Assembly: GCF_030116705.1 (NCBI RefSeq)
Contig: NZ_JAOTIK010000001.1
Coordinates: 5,670,501 to 5,734,500, forward strand
Reading direction: 5' to 3'
DNA from: Streptomyces sp. ML-6
Lineage (GTDB): Bacteria; Actinomycetota; Actinomycetes; Streptomycetales; Streptomycetaceae
DNA length: 64,000 bases
The first letter of the stretch is position 1. The number at the start of each line of letters is the position of its first letter. The translations under genes and the position numbers were made by a program. Below the pieces are notes generated by a model. That model saw nothing but the letters and a program-made list of their open reading frames with translations, had not been told where the DNA came from and did not search any database. Of the stretch, positions 17,147-25,267 are shown one piece after another.

Positions 17147-17942
17147 GAGTCTGTCGGGTGGCTGATCATGTGTGAAACGTGACGGTCGTGATGTGCCCTC
17201 CTGGCATGGCGACGGCCCCGGAACGATCACGTGGTGTGTGCCAGTGCGACAACTCCGAGGCCGTCAGCGGCCCATGCTGTCCGTCCAGCCTGACCGATGA
17301 GATGCGGGAGATCATCCAGCCACTCCTTCCCGTGCGTGACCTGCGAAAAGGCGGCGGGGTGCGCAAGTACGGAGACCGGTTGGTGCTCGACTCGGTCTTC
17401 TGCGTGCTGCGCTCGGGCTGCCAGTGGCGGATGCTCCCGCGCGACCTCGTGCCCTGGGACGCGGTCCACCGCTGGTTCACCAAGTGGCGCCGGGACGGCA
17501 CCTGGGACCGCGTCCACGACGAGCTCCGCCGCCAGGTCCGGCTCGCCGCCGGCTTCCGCACGGCCAGCCTGGTGTGGGCCGACGGCGGGTACGCCAACTC
17601 CGTTGATTCCACGCTGCTTTCATGGGTCCGCGACGCGTTGGGCATCGTCGTCGAGATCGTGAAGCGGACCGACGACGTCAAGGGTTTCAAGGTCCTGCCC
17701 CGCCGTTGGGTGGTGGAGCGAAGTTTCGGCTGGTTGGTCCGAAACCGCCGCCTGGCACGCGACCACGAACGGCTGACCGCGACCTCCGAGGCCATGATCG
17801 AGGTGGCGATGATCCGCCGGATGCTCGTCCGGCTCGCCGGGCAGCCATCGCGGTGGAGCCATGAACCCCACCGCAAGCCCGCCCGAGCCAAGACCGCCGA
17901 AGACCTCGTCACAGCGTAATCAACCGGCCCCCCGACAGGCTC
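17147..17942 (+). mobile_element. IS5-family insertion sequence, complete ends, deleted core
   Basis: The element is 796 bp. The left end GAGTCTGTCGGGTGGC and the reverse complement of the right end, GAGCCTGTCGGGGGGC, form imperfect terminal repeats (2 mismatches in 16). It is flanked by a 3-bp direct repeat TCA (17144-17146 and 17943-17945), as expected for IS5-group insertions. Its single gene lacks the middle of the transposase, so this copy is probably immobile unless helped in trans. The right-hand TCA is also the stop codon (TGA on the minus strand) of the AlkD-like gene. Confidence 0.85.
17179..17919 (+). CDS. IS5-family transposase, internally deleted
   Basis: A 246-residue product. 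The N-terminal DUF4096-like domain (LTDEMREIIQPLLPVRDLRK to WRRDGTWDRVHDELRRQVR) is intact, and so is the C-terminal part (LVWADGGYANSVD, then LPRRWVVERSFGWLVRNRRL with the catalytic Glu in VVERSF). Between RLAAG and FRTASLVWADGG the segment that normally holds the IDSQSVK motif (first catalytic Asp), the GKKxxGRKRH block and the VTxAxVQDRD region (a conserved stretch in relatives) is absent, about 70 residues in frame. Start choice among several M/V codons is uncertain. The product is likely catalytically dead. Confidence 0.8.
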   Translation: MTVVMCPPGMATAPERSRGVCQCDNSEAVSGPCCPSSLTDEMREIIQPLLPVRDLRKGGGVRKYGDRLVLDSVFCVLRSGCQWRMLPRDLVPWDAVHRWFTKWRRDGTWDRVHDELRRQVRLAAGFRTASLVWADGGYANSVDSTLLSWVRDALGIVVEIVKRTDDVKGFKVLPRRWVVERSFGWLVRNRRLARDHERLTATSEAMIEVAMIRRMLVRLAGQPSRWSHEPHRKPARAKTAEDLVTA

Positions 17943-18611
17943 TCAGCCCTGCTTCCGGCGCACCAGCTCGGTGATCCAGACGGGCGCGAACGGGGATGTG
18001 CAACCCGGGGGAGTCGGGTAGTCCTTGAGCACCTCCAGACGCTCACCGATGTCGATCGCGCGGGCGCGGTACTCGGCGTGATCGATCCCGATCCGTGCCA
18101 GGCAGTGGTTCATCGCCCACTGCAGGCGGTCCGGGGCGTCCTTCATCTCCGCCTCGACGGTGTCGAGCAGCCCGCCCAGGTCGAGGCCCTCGGGCCTCTT
18201 CGCCACGCGTTCGGTGGTCAGCGCCCACCCGGAACTCGCCACCACCGGGTCCGGATCGGCGGACCAGGCCAGGCGCAGCTCCTCGGCGTGCGGACTCTTC
18301 TTCACCACGTAGTTCACGAGCCAGTCGTGCACCTTGGGGGTGCGTGCCTCGCGCACCATGGCGTCCAGCTCGTCCCGCCCGAACTCCTTCGGGCGGCAGA
18401 CCAGGACTGCCAGCAGTCTCGCCGCGGTGTCGTCCGTTCCCCAGAGCTGCCGGGCGAGCTCCTGCTGCGTCCTCAGCCGCTTCGCGAGCGCGCGCAGTCT
18501 GCCGAGGTTCACCCCGTGGTCGTCCCCGTGCCGCTCGTTCACGGCGCGGACCTTCGGGTCCTCCAGCCCGGCCAGCTCGGCCATCACCTCGGCCAACGTC
18601 GTACCGGCCAC
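17943..18611 (-). CDS. DNA alkylation repair (AlkD-like HEAT repeat) protein
   Basis: A 222-residue helical-repeat protein. The segment VNLGRLRALAKRLRTQQELA, LARQLWGTDDTAARLLAVLV, and VHDWLVNYVVKKS follows the AlkD/AlkC-like HEAT pattern of proteins that excise alkylated bases such as N3- and N7-alkylpurines. The GTG at 18611 was chosen because AGGAGG lies 8 bp upstream; longer frames extend into sequence without coding character. The stop codon coincides with the IS target duplication. Family assignment is likely; DNA glycosylase activity is inferred. Confidence 0.8.
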   Translation of the reverse strand: MAGTTLAEVMAELAGLEDPKVRAVNERHGDDHGVNLGRLRALAKRLRTQQELARQLWGTDDTAARLLAVLVCRPKEFGRDELDAMVREARTPKVHDWLVNYVVKKSPHAEELRLAWSADPDPVVASSGWALTTERVAKRPEGLDLGGLLDTVEAEMKDAPDRLQWAMNHCLARIGIDHAEYRARAIDIGERLEVLKDYPTPPGCTSPFAPVWITELVRRKQG

Positions 18612-18645
18612 CGCGGCCTCCTGTCCGTCGCGTACGGAATTCGGC

Positions 18646-19044
18646 CTACGGCCGCGGGGGCGCGAGGGGGTGGTCGCGGGCGGACGACTCCTCGGGCGAC
18701 CACGGGAGCCAGACGAGTGCCTCCCGCCAGCCGGGCCGCCCGGCGGCCCAGTCCTGAACCACCTTGGCCACCGGCTCCACCGAGAATTCCCCCCGGTCAC
18801 GGGGCACCCACGCCTGGAAGTGCCGGTCCGGCCCGCCCTCGCGGTACTCCACCTGATAGCTCAGGTCGTCTTCGAGGTACACCTGCATGTAGTGCTGGCC
18901 CTCGGGCTCCGCGTCGAGCCGGTTCACGACGACGAACCGGTAGCTGAGGCTCATGTCGGCCAGCAGGTCGTGCAGCTTCTCCTCGGACGGGTCGTCCCAG
19001 GCGGTGTCGTCCGCCTCGACCGCCCGGATCACTGGTGCTGTCAT
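18646..19044 (-). CDS. Conserved hypothetical protein
   Basis: A 132-residue soluble protein starting MTAPVIRAVEADDTAWDDPS. It is acidic in the first half (DLLADMSLSYRFVVVNRLD), with YMQVYLEDDLSYQVEYREGG suggesting an antiparallel beta sheet, and aromatic-rich near the end (WREALVWLPW). I do not recognise a named family. The ATG overlaps the stop of the upstream small membrane protein by four bases (ATGA), so the two are coupled. It is followed 35 bp later by the AlkD-like gene on the same strand. Confidence 0.7.
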   Translation of the reverse strand: MTAPVIRAVEADDTAWDDPSEEKLHDLLADMSLSYRFVVVNRLDAEPEGQHYMQVYLEDDLSYQVEYREGGPDRHFQAWVPRDRGEFSVEPVAKVVQDWAAGRPGWREALVWLPWSPEESSARDHPLAPPRP

Positions 19045-19259
19045 ACGGGCGACTCTATTGACCGCCCGCGTCCCCACCACCGCCGGGTACGGCTTTCGGG
19101 GGTGCGGGGCCGGGGCACGGCCCGGATGAGGGAGAGCACGGCCGTGATCAGGAGAACGATCGGTATGGACCCCGACCGTACCTGGTCGAGATGGTTCCAC
19201 GGCAGGACGGTGCCGAAGCCCCACAACAGGATCATGCAGCCGATGAACCGGATCGCCAC
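19041..19259 (-). CDS. Small two-helix membrane protein
   Basis: A 72-residue protein with two hydrophobic segments (IRFIGCMILLWGFGTVLPW and SIPIVLLITAVLSLIRAV) and a basic tail (RTRRWWGRGRS). Start is a GTG at 19259. It overlaps the next gene by ATGA, which supports it being real. Function unknown; it may anchor or regulate the coupled soluble protein. Confidence 0.55.
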   Translation of the reverse strand: MAIRFIGCMILLWGFGTVLPWNHLDQVRSGSIPIVLLITAVLSLIRAVPRPRTPESRTRRWWGRGRSIESPV

Positions 19260-19389
19260 CGCGCCGAGGGGAGTGATCTGCGCGGTTGCCCCGCCCGTCG
19301 GCCGGAAGGAGTGGCCGGGGTCGGCGGGCGGGGCGGCCGTTCCGGTACGTGACGTTCCGCCAACTGCAGTGCAGGGCGTCGGGGAACTG

Positions 19390-21255
19390 CTACGTCAGGC
19401 TCTCCCGCCACGCCCGGTGCAGCCCGGCGAAGCGGCCGGTGCCGGCGATGAGGTCGGCGGGGGTGCCGTCCTCCACGATGCGGCCGTGCTCCATCACCAG
19501 GACCCGGTCCGCGATCTCCACGGTCGACAGGCGGTGGGCGATCACCACCGCGGTACGGCCGTGCAGCACCGTGTCCATGGCCCGTTGCACCGCGCGTTCG
19601 CCGGGGACGTCCAGGGAACTCGTCGCCTCGTCGAGGATCAGCACGGCCGGGTTCGCGAGCAGGGCGCGGGCGAACGCGACCAGTTGGCGCTGACCGGCCG
19701 AGATCCGGCCGCCCCGCTTGCGCACGTCCGTGTCGTACCCCTCGGGCAGCCCCGCGATGAAGTCGTGCGCGCCGATCGCCCTGGCGGCCGCCTCGATCTC
19801 CTCGCGGGTCGCGTCCGGACTGCCGACCGCGATGTTCTCGGCGACCGTCCCGGAGAACAGGAACGCCTCCTGCGTCACCATCACCACGCCCCGGCGCAGT
19901 TCCGGCACGGCCAGGTCCCGCAGGTCCGTCCCGTCCAGCAGCACCCGGCCGTCGGTCGGGTCGTAGAAACGGGCCAGCAGCTTGGCGAGGGTCGACTTGC
20001 CCGCCCCCGTCGAACCGACCACGGCGACCGTCTGACCGGCCGGGATCTTCAGGTCGAAGCGGGGCAGCACCTCGCCGCCCGTGCGGTAGGCGAAACTCAC
20101 CCCGTCGAAGACGACCTCGCGGCCCGGGTGCTCGCCCGGGAGCGCGGGCAGCTCGCGCGGCTCGGCCGCCTCGGGGACGGACGGGGTCTGGGCCAGCAGA
20201 CCCGCGATCTTCTCCAGCGAGGCCGCGGCCGACTGGTAGGAGTTGAGGAACATCCCGAGCCGGTCGATCGGGTCGTACAGCCGGCGCAGGTAGAGCACGG
20301 CCGCGGCCAGCACACCGAGCGCCAGGGTGTCCGACGCCACCCGGTACGCGCCCCACAGCACGATCCCGGCGACCGCCGTGTTGGCGACCAGCCGGGAGCC
20401 GACCACGTAGCGCGCCATCTCCAGCATCGCGCTGCCGTTGGACCACTGGTGCGTTTCGTTGAGCTTCTCGAAGTGCTCGTCGTTGGCGGTCTCGCGGCGG
20501 AACGCCCGGACGGGGCGGATGCCGTTCATCGTCTCCGCGAACTTCACGATGACCGCGGCGATCGCCGTCGACCGCTCCGCGTACAGCATCCCGGCCCGCC
20601 GCTGGAAGATCCGCACCAGCAGGTACAGGGGCACGAAGGACAGCACCGCGACCGCGCCGAGGCCGAAGTCCAGCCAGAGCAGCGTCAACGAGATCGAGAC
20701 GAAGGACAGGACGATCATGATGAGTTCCTGGAGCCCCTCGTCGAGCAGCTCGCGCAGCGACTCCACGTCCGTCGTGGAACGGGAGATCAGCCGGCCCGAG
20801 GTGTAGCGCTCGTGGAAGTCCACGCTCAGCGCCTGAGAGTGGCGGAAGATGCGCCCGCGCAGATCGAGCAGCACGTCCTGGTTGACCCGGGCGGAGGCCC
20901 GGATGAACGTGTACTCCATGGCCCCGGCCGTCACCGAGCACAGCGCGTACCCGACGGCCACCGCGATCAGCGGCCCGTAGTCCTCGTTCCGGAAGGCGGG
21001 CACGCCGCGGTCGATGGCGTACGCCACGAGCAGCGGGCCCGCCTGGATCGCGGCCTGCTGGACCAGCAGCAACAGCGCGGCCACCACCACCCGTGCCCTG
21101 AGCGGCCGCAGCAGCGACCCCAGCAGGGCCCGGGTCGCTCCCGGCGGGGTGGGCAGATCGTCCCGGTCGAACAGGTCCCCGTCGTCGGCGGGGGACAGCT
21201 CCTCGGGCTCGTCGGGCGCGGGCCGGTCGGTGCGTCCCGTCGTCGTCGTGGTCAT
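19390..21255 (-). CDS. ABC exporter half-transporter, canonical ATPase site subunit
   Basis: A 621-residue fusion of six membrane helices (about 50-340) and a nucleotide-binding domain (about 375-610). The NBD shows Walker A GSTGAGKSTL, signature ISAGQRQLVAFARAL, Walker B with catalytic glutamate VLILDEATSSLD, and H-loop IAHRLST. It overlaps the upstream ABC gene by ATGA. The two probably form a heterodimeric multidrug or lipid exporter of the TM287/288 or LmrCD type. Substrate unknown. Confidence 0.93.
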   Translation of the reverse strand: MTTTTTGRTDRPAPDEPEELSPADDGDLFDRDDLPTPPGATRALLGSLLRPLRARVVVAALLLLVQQAAIQAGPLLVAYAIDRGVPAFRNEDYGPLIAVAVGYALCSVTAGAMEYTFIRASARVNQDVLLDLRGRIFRHSQALSVDFHERYTSGRLISRSTTDVESLRELLDEGLQELIMIVLSFVSISLTLLWLDFGLGAVAVLSFVPLYLLVRIFQRRAGMLYAERSTAIAAVIVKFAETMNGIRPVRAFRRETANDEHFEKLNETHQWSNGSAMLEMARYVVGSRLVANTAVAGIVLWGAYRVASDTLALGVLAAAVLYLRRLYDPIDRLGMFLNSYQSAAASLEKIAGLLAQTPSVPEAAEPRELPALPGEHPGREVVFDGVSFAYRTGGEVLPRFDLKIPAGQTVAVVGSTGAGKSTLAKLLARFYDPTDGRVLLDGTDLRDLAVPELRRGVVMVTQEAFLFSGTVAENIAVGSPDATREEIEAAARAIGAHDFIAGLPEGYDTDVRKRGGRISAGQRQLVAFARALLANPAVLILDEATSSLDVPGERAVQRAMDTVLHGRTAVVIAHRLSTVEIADRVLVMEHGRIVEDGTPADLIAGTGRFAGLHRAWRESLT

Positions 21256-23207
21256 CGGGTCCTGCCCTTCTCGGCGGAGGCGGAGGCGGGAGCGGGGCCG
21301 GAGTCGGGGTCGGGGCCGGCACCCGGCACGGGCGGCCGGTCGGTTCCCGGGGCGGGCGGCCGGTGGTCGGTGCCCGGCGCGGGCGACTGGCCGGTTCCCG
21401 GGGCGGTTTCGGCGCCCGACATCAGCCAGGCGTACTCCGCGCTGTCGCGCAGCAGTTCCTGATGCGTGCCGACGGCGGCGATCCGGCCCCGCGACAGCAG
21501 CGCCACCCGGTCCGCCAGCATCACCGTGGAGGGCCGGTGCGCCACCACGATCGCCGTGGTCTGCGCCAGCACCCGGCGCAGGGCGGCCTCCACCAGCGCC
21601 TCCGTGTGCACGTCCAGCGCGGAGAGCGGGTCGTCGAGCACCAGGAAGCGCGGCCGGCCGACCACGGCACGGGCCAGCGCGAGCCGCTGGCGCTGCCCGC
21701 CGGAGAGGCTGAGCCCCTGCTCGCCGACCTGGGTGTCGATGCCCTCGGGCAGATCGTGGACGAAATCGGCCTGGGCCACCGACAGGGCCCGGCGCAACTC
21801 GTCCTCCCCGGCCCCCTCGGCGCCCATCAGGACGTTCTCCCCGACGCTCGCCGAGAAGAGCGTCGGCTCCTCGAAGGCCACCGACACCAGCTCGCGCAGT
21901 CGTTCGCGGGGCAGGGCGGTGATGTCCGTACCGTCCAGCAGGATGCGGCCCGCCGTGACCTCGTGCAGCCGCGGCACCAGGGTGGTCAGGGTCGTCTTGC
22001 CCGAACCCGTGGCCCCCACCAGTGCCATCGTCTCGCCGGGCCGGACCCGCAGATCGATCCGGTCCAGTACGGGCGGGGCACCGGCCTCCGCGTCGGGATA
22101 GCGGAACTCCACGCCCTCGAAGACCAGTTCACCGACCGTTTCGCCCCGGTCCGGGGCGTCCTGCCGGGGGCGGTCGTCGCCGTCGGCGGGCGTGACCGTC
22201 GCCGCCGCCTCCTCCTCGGTCGCGTCCATCACCTCGAAGTACCGCTCGGTCGCCGTCGCCGACTCCTGGCTCATCGCCAGCAGGAAGCCGATCGACTCGA
22301 TCGGCCAGCGCAGGGCGAGCGCCGTCGAGAGGAAGGCGACCAGGGTGCCCGCGGAGAGCCCGCCGTCCGCGACCTGGACCGTGCCGAGGACCAGCGCCGC
22401 GCCGATGGCCAGCTCGGGAATCATGGTCATGCTGGCCCAGATGCCCGCGAGGAGACGGGCCTTGCCCAGCTCCGTGGTGCGCAGCCGTTCCGACAGGGCG
22501 CGGAAGGCGAGGGCCTGGCTGCGGTGCCGGCCGAAACCCTTGATGATGCGGATGCCGAGCACGCTCTCCTCGACGACCGTCGTCAGATCGCCGACCTGGT
22601 CCTGCGCCCTGCGCGCCACGTGCGCGTACTTGGTCTGGAAGAGCGAGCAGAGGAACACCAGCGGCACCACCGGGGCGAGCAGCACCAGCCCCAGCGTCCA
22701 CTGCTGGCTCAGCAGGATGCCGAAACCGACCAGGATCGTCGTCCCGTTGACCAGGAGGAAGGTCAGTGGGAACGCCAGGAACAGGCGCAGCAGCATCAGG
22801 TCCGTCGTACCGCGCGAGAGCAACTGCCCCGACGCCCAGCGGTCGTGGAAGGCGATCGGCAGCCGTTGCAGATGCCGGTACAGGTCGGCCCGCATGGTCG
22901 CCTCCACCCCGGCCAGCGGGCGGGCCACCAGCCACCGGCGCACCCCGAAGAGCCCGGCCTCCGCGAGGCCCAGCAACAGCAGGTACAGCGCGCCGAGCCA
23001 GACGCCCCCGGGGTCACGGTCCGCCACCGGGCCGTCGACGATCCACTTCAGTACGAGCGGGATCACCAGGCCGATGCAGGACGCGACGATCGCCACCACG
23101 GCGGCGCCGAACAGGCGGACGCGCACCGGTCTCACATACGGCCACAGCCGCAGCAGGGTACGGGTGGCGGACCGTTTCTCGGGCTCTACGTTTTTTTCGG
23201 GCATCAC
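21252..23207 (-). CDS. ABC exporter half-transporter, degenerate ATPase site subunit
   Basis: A 651-residue TMD-NBD protein. Walker A is GATGSGKTTLTTL, the signature LSGGQRQRLALARAV, and Walker B FLVLDDPLSALD, where Asp replaces the catalytic Glu. This is typical of the degenerate half of heterodimeric ABC exporters. A low-complexity C-terminal tail (about 45 residues) carries repeats of PAPGTD and PPVPGA. Its stop overlaps the start of the partner gene. Start is one of two adjacent ATG codons. Expression is from the 166-bp divergent region shared with the DrrA-like gene. Confidence 0.92.
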   Translation of the reverse strand: MMPEKNVEPEKRSATRTLLRLWPYVRPVRVRLFGAAVVAIVASCIGLVIPLVLKWIVDGPVADRDPGGVWLGALYLLLLGLAEAGLFGVRRWLVARPLAGVEATMRADLYRHLQRLPIAFHDRWASGQLLSRGTTDLMLLRLFLAFPLTFLLVNGTTILVGFGILLSQQWTLGLVLLAPVVPLVFLCSLFQTKYAHVARRAQDQVGDLTTVVEESVLGIRIIKGFGRHRSQALAFRALSERLRTTELGKARLLAGIWASMTMIPELAIGAALVLGTVQVADGGLSAGTLVAFLSTALALRWPIESIGFLLAMSQESATATERYFEVMDATEEEAAATVTPADGDDRPRQDAPDRGETVGELVFEGVEFRYPDAEAGAPPVLDRIDLRVRPGETMALVGATGSGKTTLTTLVPRLHEVTAGRILLDGTDITALPRERLRELVSVAFEEPTLFSASVGENVLMGAEGAGEDELRRALSVAQADFVHDLPEGIDTQVGEQGLSLSGGQRQRLALARAVVGRPRFLVLDDPLSALDVHTEALVEAALRRVLAQTTAIVVAHRPSTVMLADRVALLSRGRIAAVGTHQELLRDSAEYAWLMSGAETAPGTGQSPAPGTDHRPPAPGTDRPPVPGAGPDPDSGPAPASASAEKGRTR

Positions 23208-23379
23208 AGGCGAGCCTACGGTTCACCCCTGACCTCGCTCATGTGGTTTTCCGGCCGCCCGGAAGCGGCGGGGGTCATGGAACCCCCCTGGTCGTACCCG
23301 GTATCAACCGATCGGCTGATGCCGCTTCGAGCGGGATGGCCGATAGTGCGCCGGCCCCCGCGCCGCGATTCTCGTGGAC

Positions 23380-24282
23380 ATGGCAATCATCGAAGTGGAC
23401 GGGGTGCACAAGGCGTACGCCGGGCGCCGGGTGGTCGACGGGGTGAGCTTCACCGTCGAGGAGGGCGAGATCTTCGGCATCCTCGGGCCCAACGGCGCGG
23501 GCAAGACCACCACCGTCGAATGCGTCGAGGGGCTGAGGGTCCCCGACGGGGGAACGGTCCGGGTGGCCGGACTCGACCCCGTCGCCGACCACGACCGGGT
23601 CACCCGGCTGCTCGGCGCCCAGCTCCAGGAGAGCGAACTGCAGCCCAGGATCACCGTGGCCGAGGCGCTGGAGCTGTACAGCTCCTTCCACCCGGACCCC
23701 GCCGACCGGCACGAACTCGCCGAGCGGCTCGGGCTGCACACCAAGTACGGCACCCGGTTCGCCGCGCTGTCCGGCGGGCAGAAGCAGCGGCTGTCCATCG
23801 CGCTCGCCCTGATCGGCAATCCCCGGGTGGTGGTCCTGGACGAACTGACCACCGGCCTGGACCCGCGGGCCCGCCGGGACACCTGGAAGCTGATCGAGGA
23901 CGTGCGCGCCGGCGGCGTCACCGTCCTCCTGGTCACGCACTTCATGGAGGAGGCCAACCGGCTCTGCGACCGGATCGCCGTGATCGACAAGGGCCGGGTC
24001 GTCGCCCTCGACACCCCGTCCGGCCTGATCGGCAGGGCGGCCGGCTCCACCGTCATCGCCTTCACCCCCTCGCAGCCGCTCGCCGACGCCGAACTGAGCC
24101 CGCTGCCCGGTGCGGTCTCCGTGGCGCGGAAGGACGGGCGGATCACCATCGACGGCACCGACGAGACGGTCAACGCGGTCATCTCGCTGCTGGCCCGCCG
24201 GGGCATCACCGCACACCAGCTCCGCGTCTCCGAGGCGACGCTGGACGACGCCTTCCTCGACCTCACAGAACAGGCGGCCTGA
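23380..24282 (+). CDS. ABC-2 type transporter ATP-binding protein (DrrA-like)
   Basis: A 300-residue ATPase beginning MAIIEVDGVHKAYAGRRVVD. It has Walker A GPNGAGKTTTVE, signature LSGGQKQRLSIALAL, Walker B VVLDELTTGLDPRARRD and H-loop LVTHFMEEA. A C-terminal regulatory extension ends SEATLDDAFLDLTEQA, the pattern of DrrA/NatA-type subunits. It pairs with the permease that begins 1 bp after its stop. An upstream GTG at 23374 would add two residues. Likely a drug or antibiotic exporter, regulated by the adjacent two-component system. Confidence 0.93.
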   Translation: MAIIEVDGVHKAYAGRRVVDGVSFTVEEGEIFGILGPNGAGKTTTVECVEGLRVPDGGTVRVAGLDPVADHDRVTRLLGAQLQESELQPRITVAEALELYSSFHPDPADRHELAERLGLHTKYGTRFAALSGGQKQRLSIALALIGNPRVVVLDELTTGLDPRARRDTWKLIEDVRAGGVTVLLVTHFMEEANRLCDRIAVIDKGRVVALDTPSGLIGRAAGSTVIAFTPSQPLADAELSPLPGAVSVARKDGRITIDGTDETVNAVISLLARRGITAHQLRVSEATLDDAFLDLTEQAA

Positions 24283-24283
24283 G

Positions 24284-25216
24284 ATGACCACGGCGAACAA
24301 CCCGGCCGGAACCACGCCGACACCCGCCCCCGCACCCGCCCCGATGCCTGCCCCCGCATCCACACCAATGCCCGCCCCCGCACCCGCCCCGATGCCTGCC
24401 CCCGCATCCACACCAATGCCCGCCCCCGCACCCGCCCCGATGCCTGCCCCCGCACCGATGCCCGCCCCCGCCCCCGCCGCCGCGTACAGGGCGGTCCTCA
24501 GGGCCGAGACCCGGCTCTTCCTCCGCGAACCCGGCAACCTGTTCTGGATCCTCGTCTTCCCGACCGTCCTGATGACGATCCTCGGCCTGATCCCCTCCTT
24601 CCGGGACCCCGACGAAGCACTCGGCGGACGCCGGGTCATCGACCTGTACGTACCGGTGGCGGTACTGCTCGGCATGATCATGGCCGGGCTCCAGGCCATG
24701 CCGCCCGTTCTCACCGGCTACCGCGAACGCGGCATCCTGCGCCGGATGTCCACCACGCCGGTACGCCCGTCCGCGCTGCTCACCGCGCAGATCGCCCTGC
24801 ACGGTGCCGCGGCGATCGGCTCCGCCGCGCTGGTCATGGGCGTCGGCCGGGTCGCCTTCGGCGTACGTCTGCCCGGACAGCCCCTCGGCTACCTCCTGGC
24901 GCTGCTGCTGGCGACGGCGAGCGTCCTCGCCCTCGGCTCGCTGCTCTGCGCCCTCACCCGGACGGTCAAGGCGTCCACCGCGATCAGCTCGATCGTCCAT
25001 CTCCTGATGATGTTCACCGCCGGGGTCTGGATCCCGGTGCAGTCCATGCCCGACACCCTCCGGCACATCGTCCAGCTCACCCCGCTCGGGGCGGCCTCCC
25101 AGGCGCTGGACCGGGCGATGTCCGGCGGCTGGCCGGGCTGGGTGTCCCTCGGCGCGATGGTGCTGTGGACGGGCCTGGTGACGCTGCTCGCGACCCGTCT
25201 GTTCCGGTGGGAGTGA
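24284..25216 (+). CDS. ABC-2 type permease with Pro-Ala-Met repeat N-terminus
   Basis: A 310-residue permease. After residue about 65 it is a normal DrrB-like ABC-2 protein (LFLREPGNLFWILVFPTVLM, then about six membrane helices and MMFTAGVWIPVQSMPDTLRH). The first 65 residues are an unusual repeat of PMPAPAPA and PASTPMPAPA units encoded by a 48-bp tandem repeat. The ATG follows the ATPase stop by one base, so they are coupled. The extension should be cytoplasmic and unstructured, and looks like a recent microsatellite-type expansion. Confidence 0.92.
   Translation: MTTANNPAGTTPTPAPAPAPMPAPASTPMPAPAPAPMPAPASTPMPAPAPAPMPAPAPMPAPAPAAAYRAVLRAETRLFLREPGNLFWILVFPTVLMTILGLIPSFRDPDEALGGRRVIDLYVPVAVLLGMIMAGLQAMPPVLTGYRERGILRRMSTTPVRPSALLTAQIALHGAAAIGSAALVMGVGRVAFGVRLPGQPLGYLLALLLATASVLALGSLLCALTRTVKASTAISSIVHLLMMFTAGVWIPVQSMPDTLRHIVQLTPLGAASQALDRAMSGGWPGWVSLGAMVLWTGLVTLLATRLFRWE
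24319..24476 (+). repeat. 48-bp tandem repeat inside the ABC-2 permease gene
   Basis: A unit of about 48 bp (encoding PAPAPAPMPAPASTPM) is present about two and a half times, then continues as shorter CCCGCC/CCGATG units. The copies are nearly identical in sequence, implying recent slippage or unequal exchange. The repeat is in frame. Confidence 0.8.
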
Positions 25217-25267
25217 GACCGCGCCGGGACCGGCCGTCGTGAGGCGCGGGTCGGGGACACTGTCGCC

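Noticed and set aside
18334..21462. A 1042-codon plus-strand open frame over the AlkD-like and ABC genes
   Set aside because: It is antisense to several well-supported genes and has shadow-type composition with no domain.
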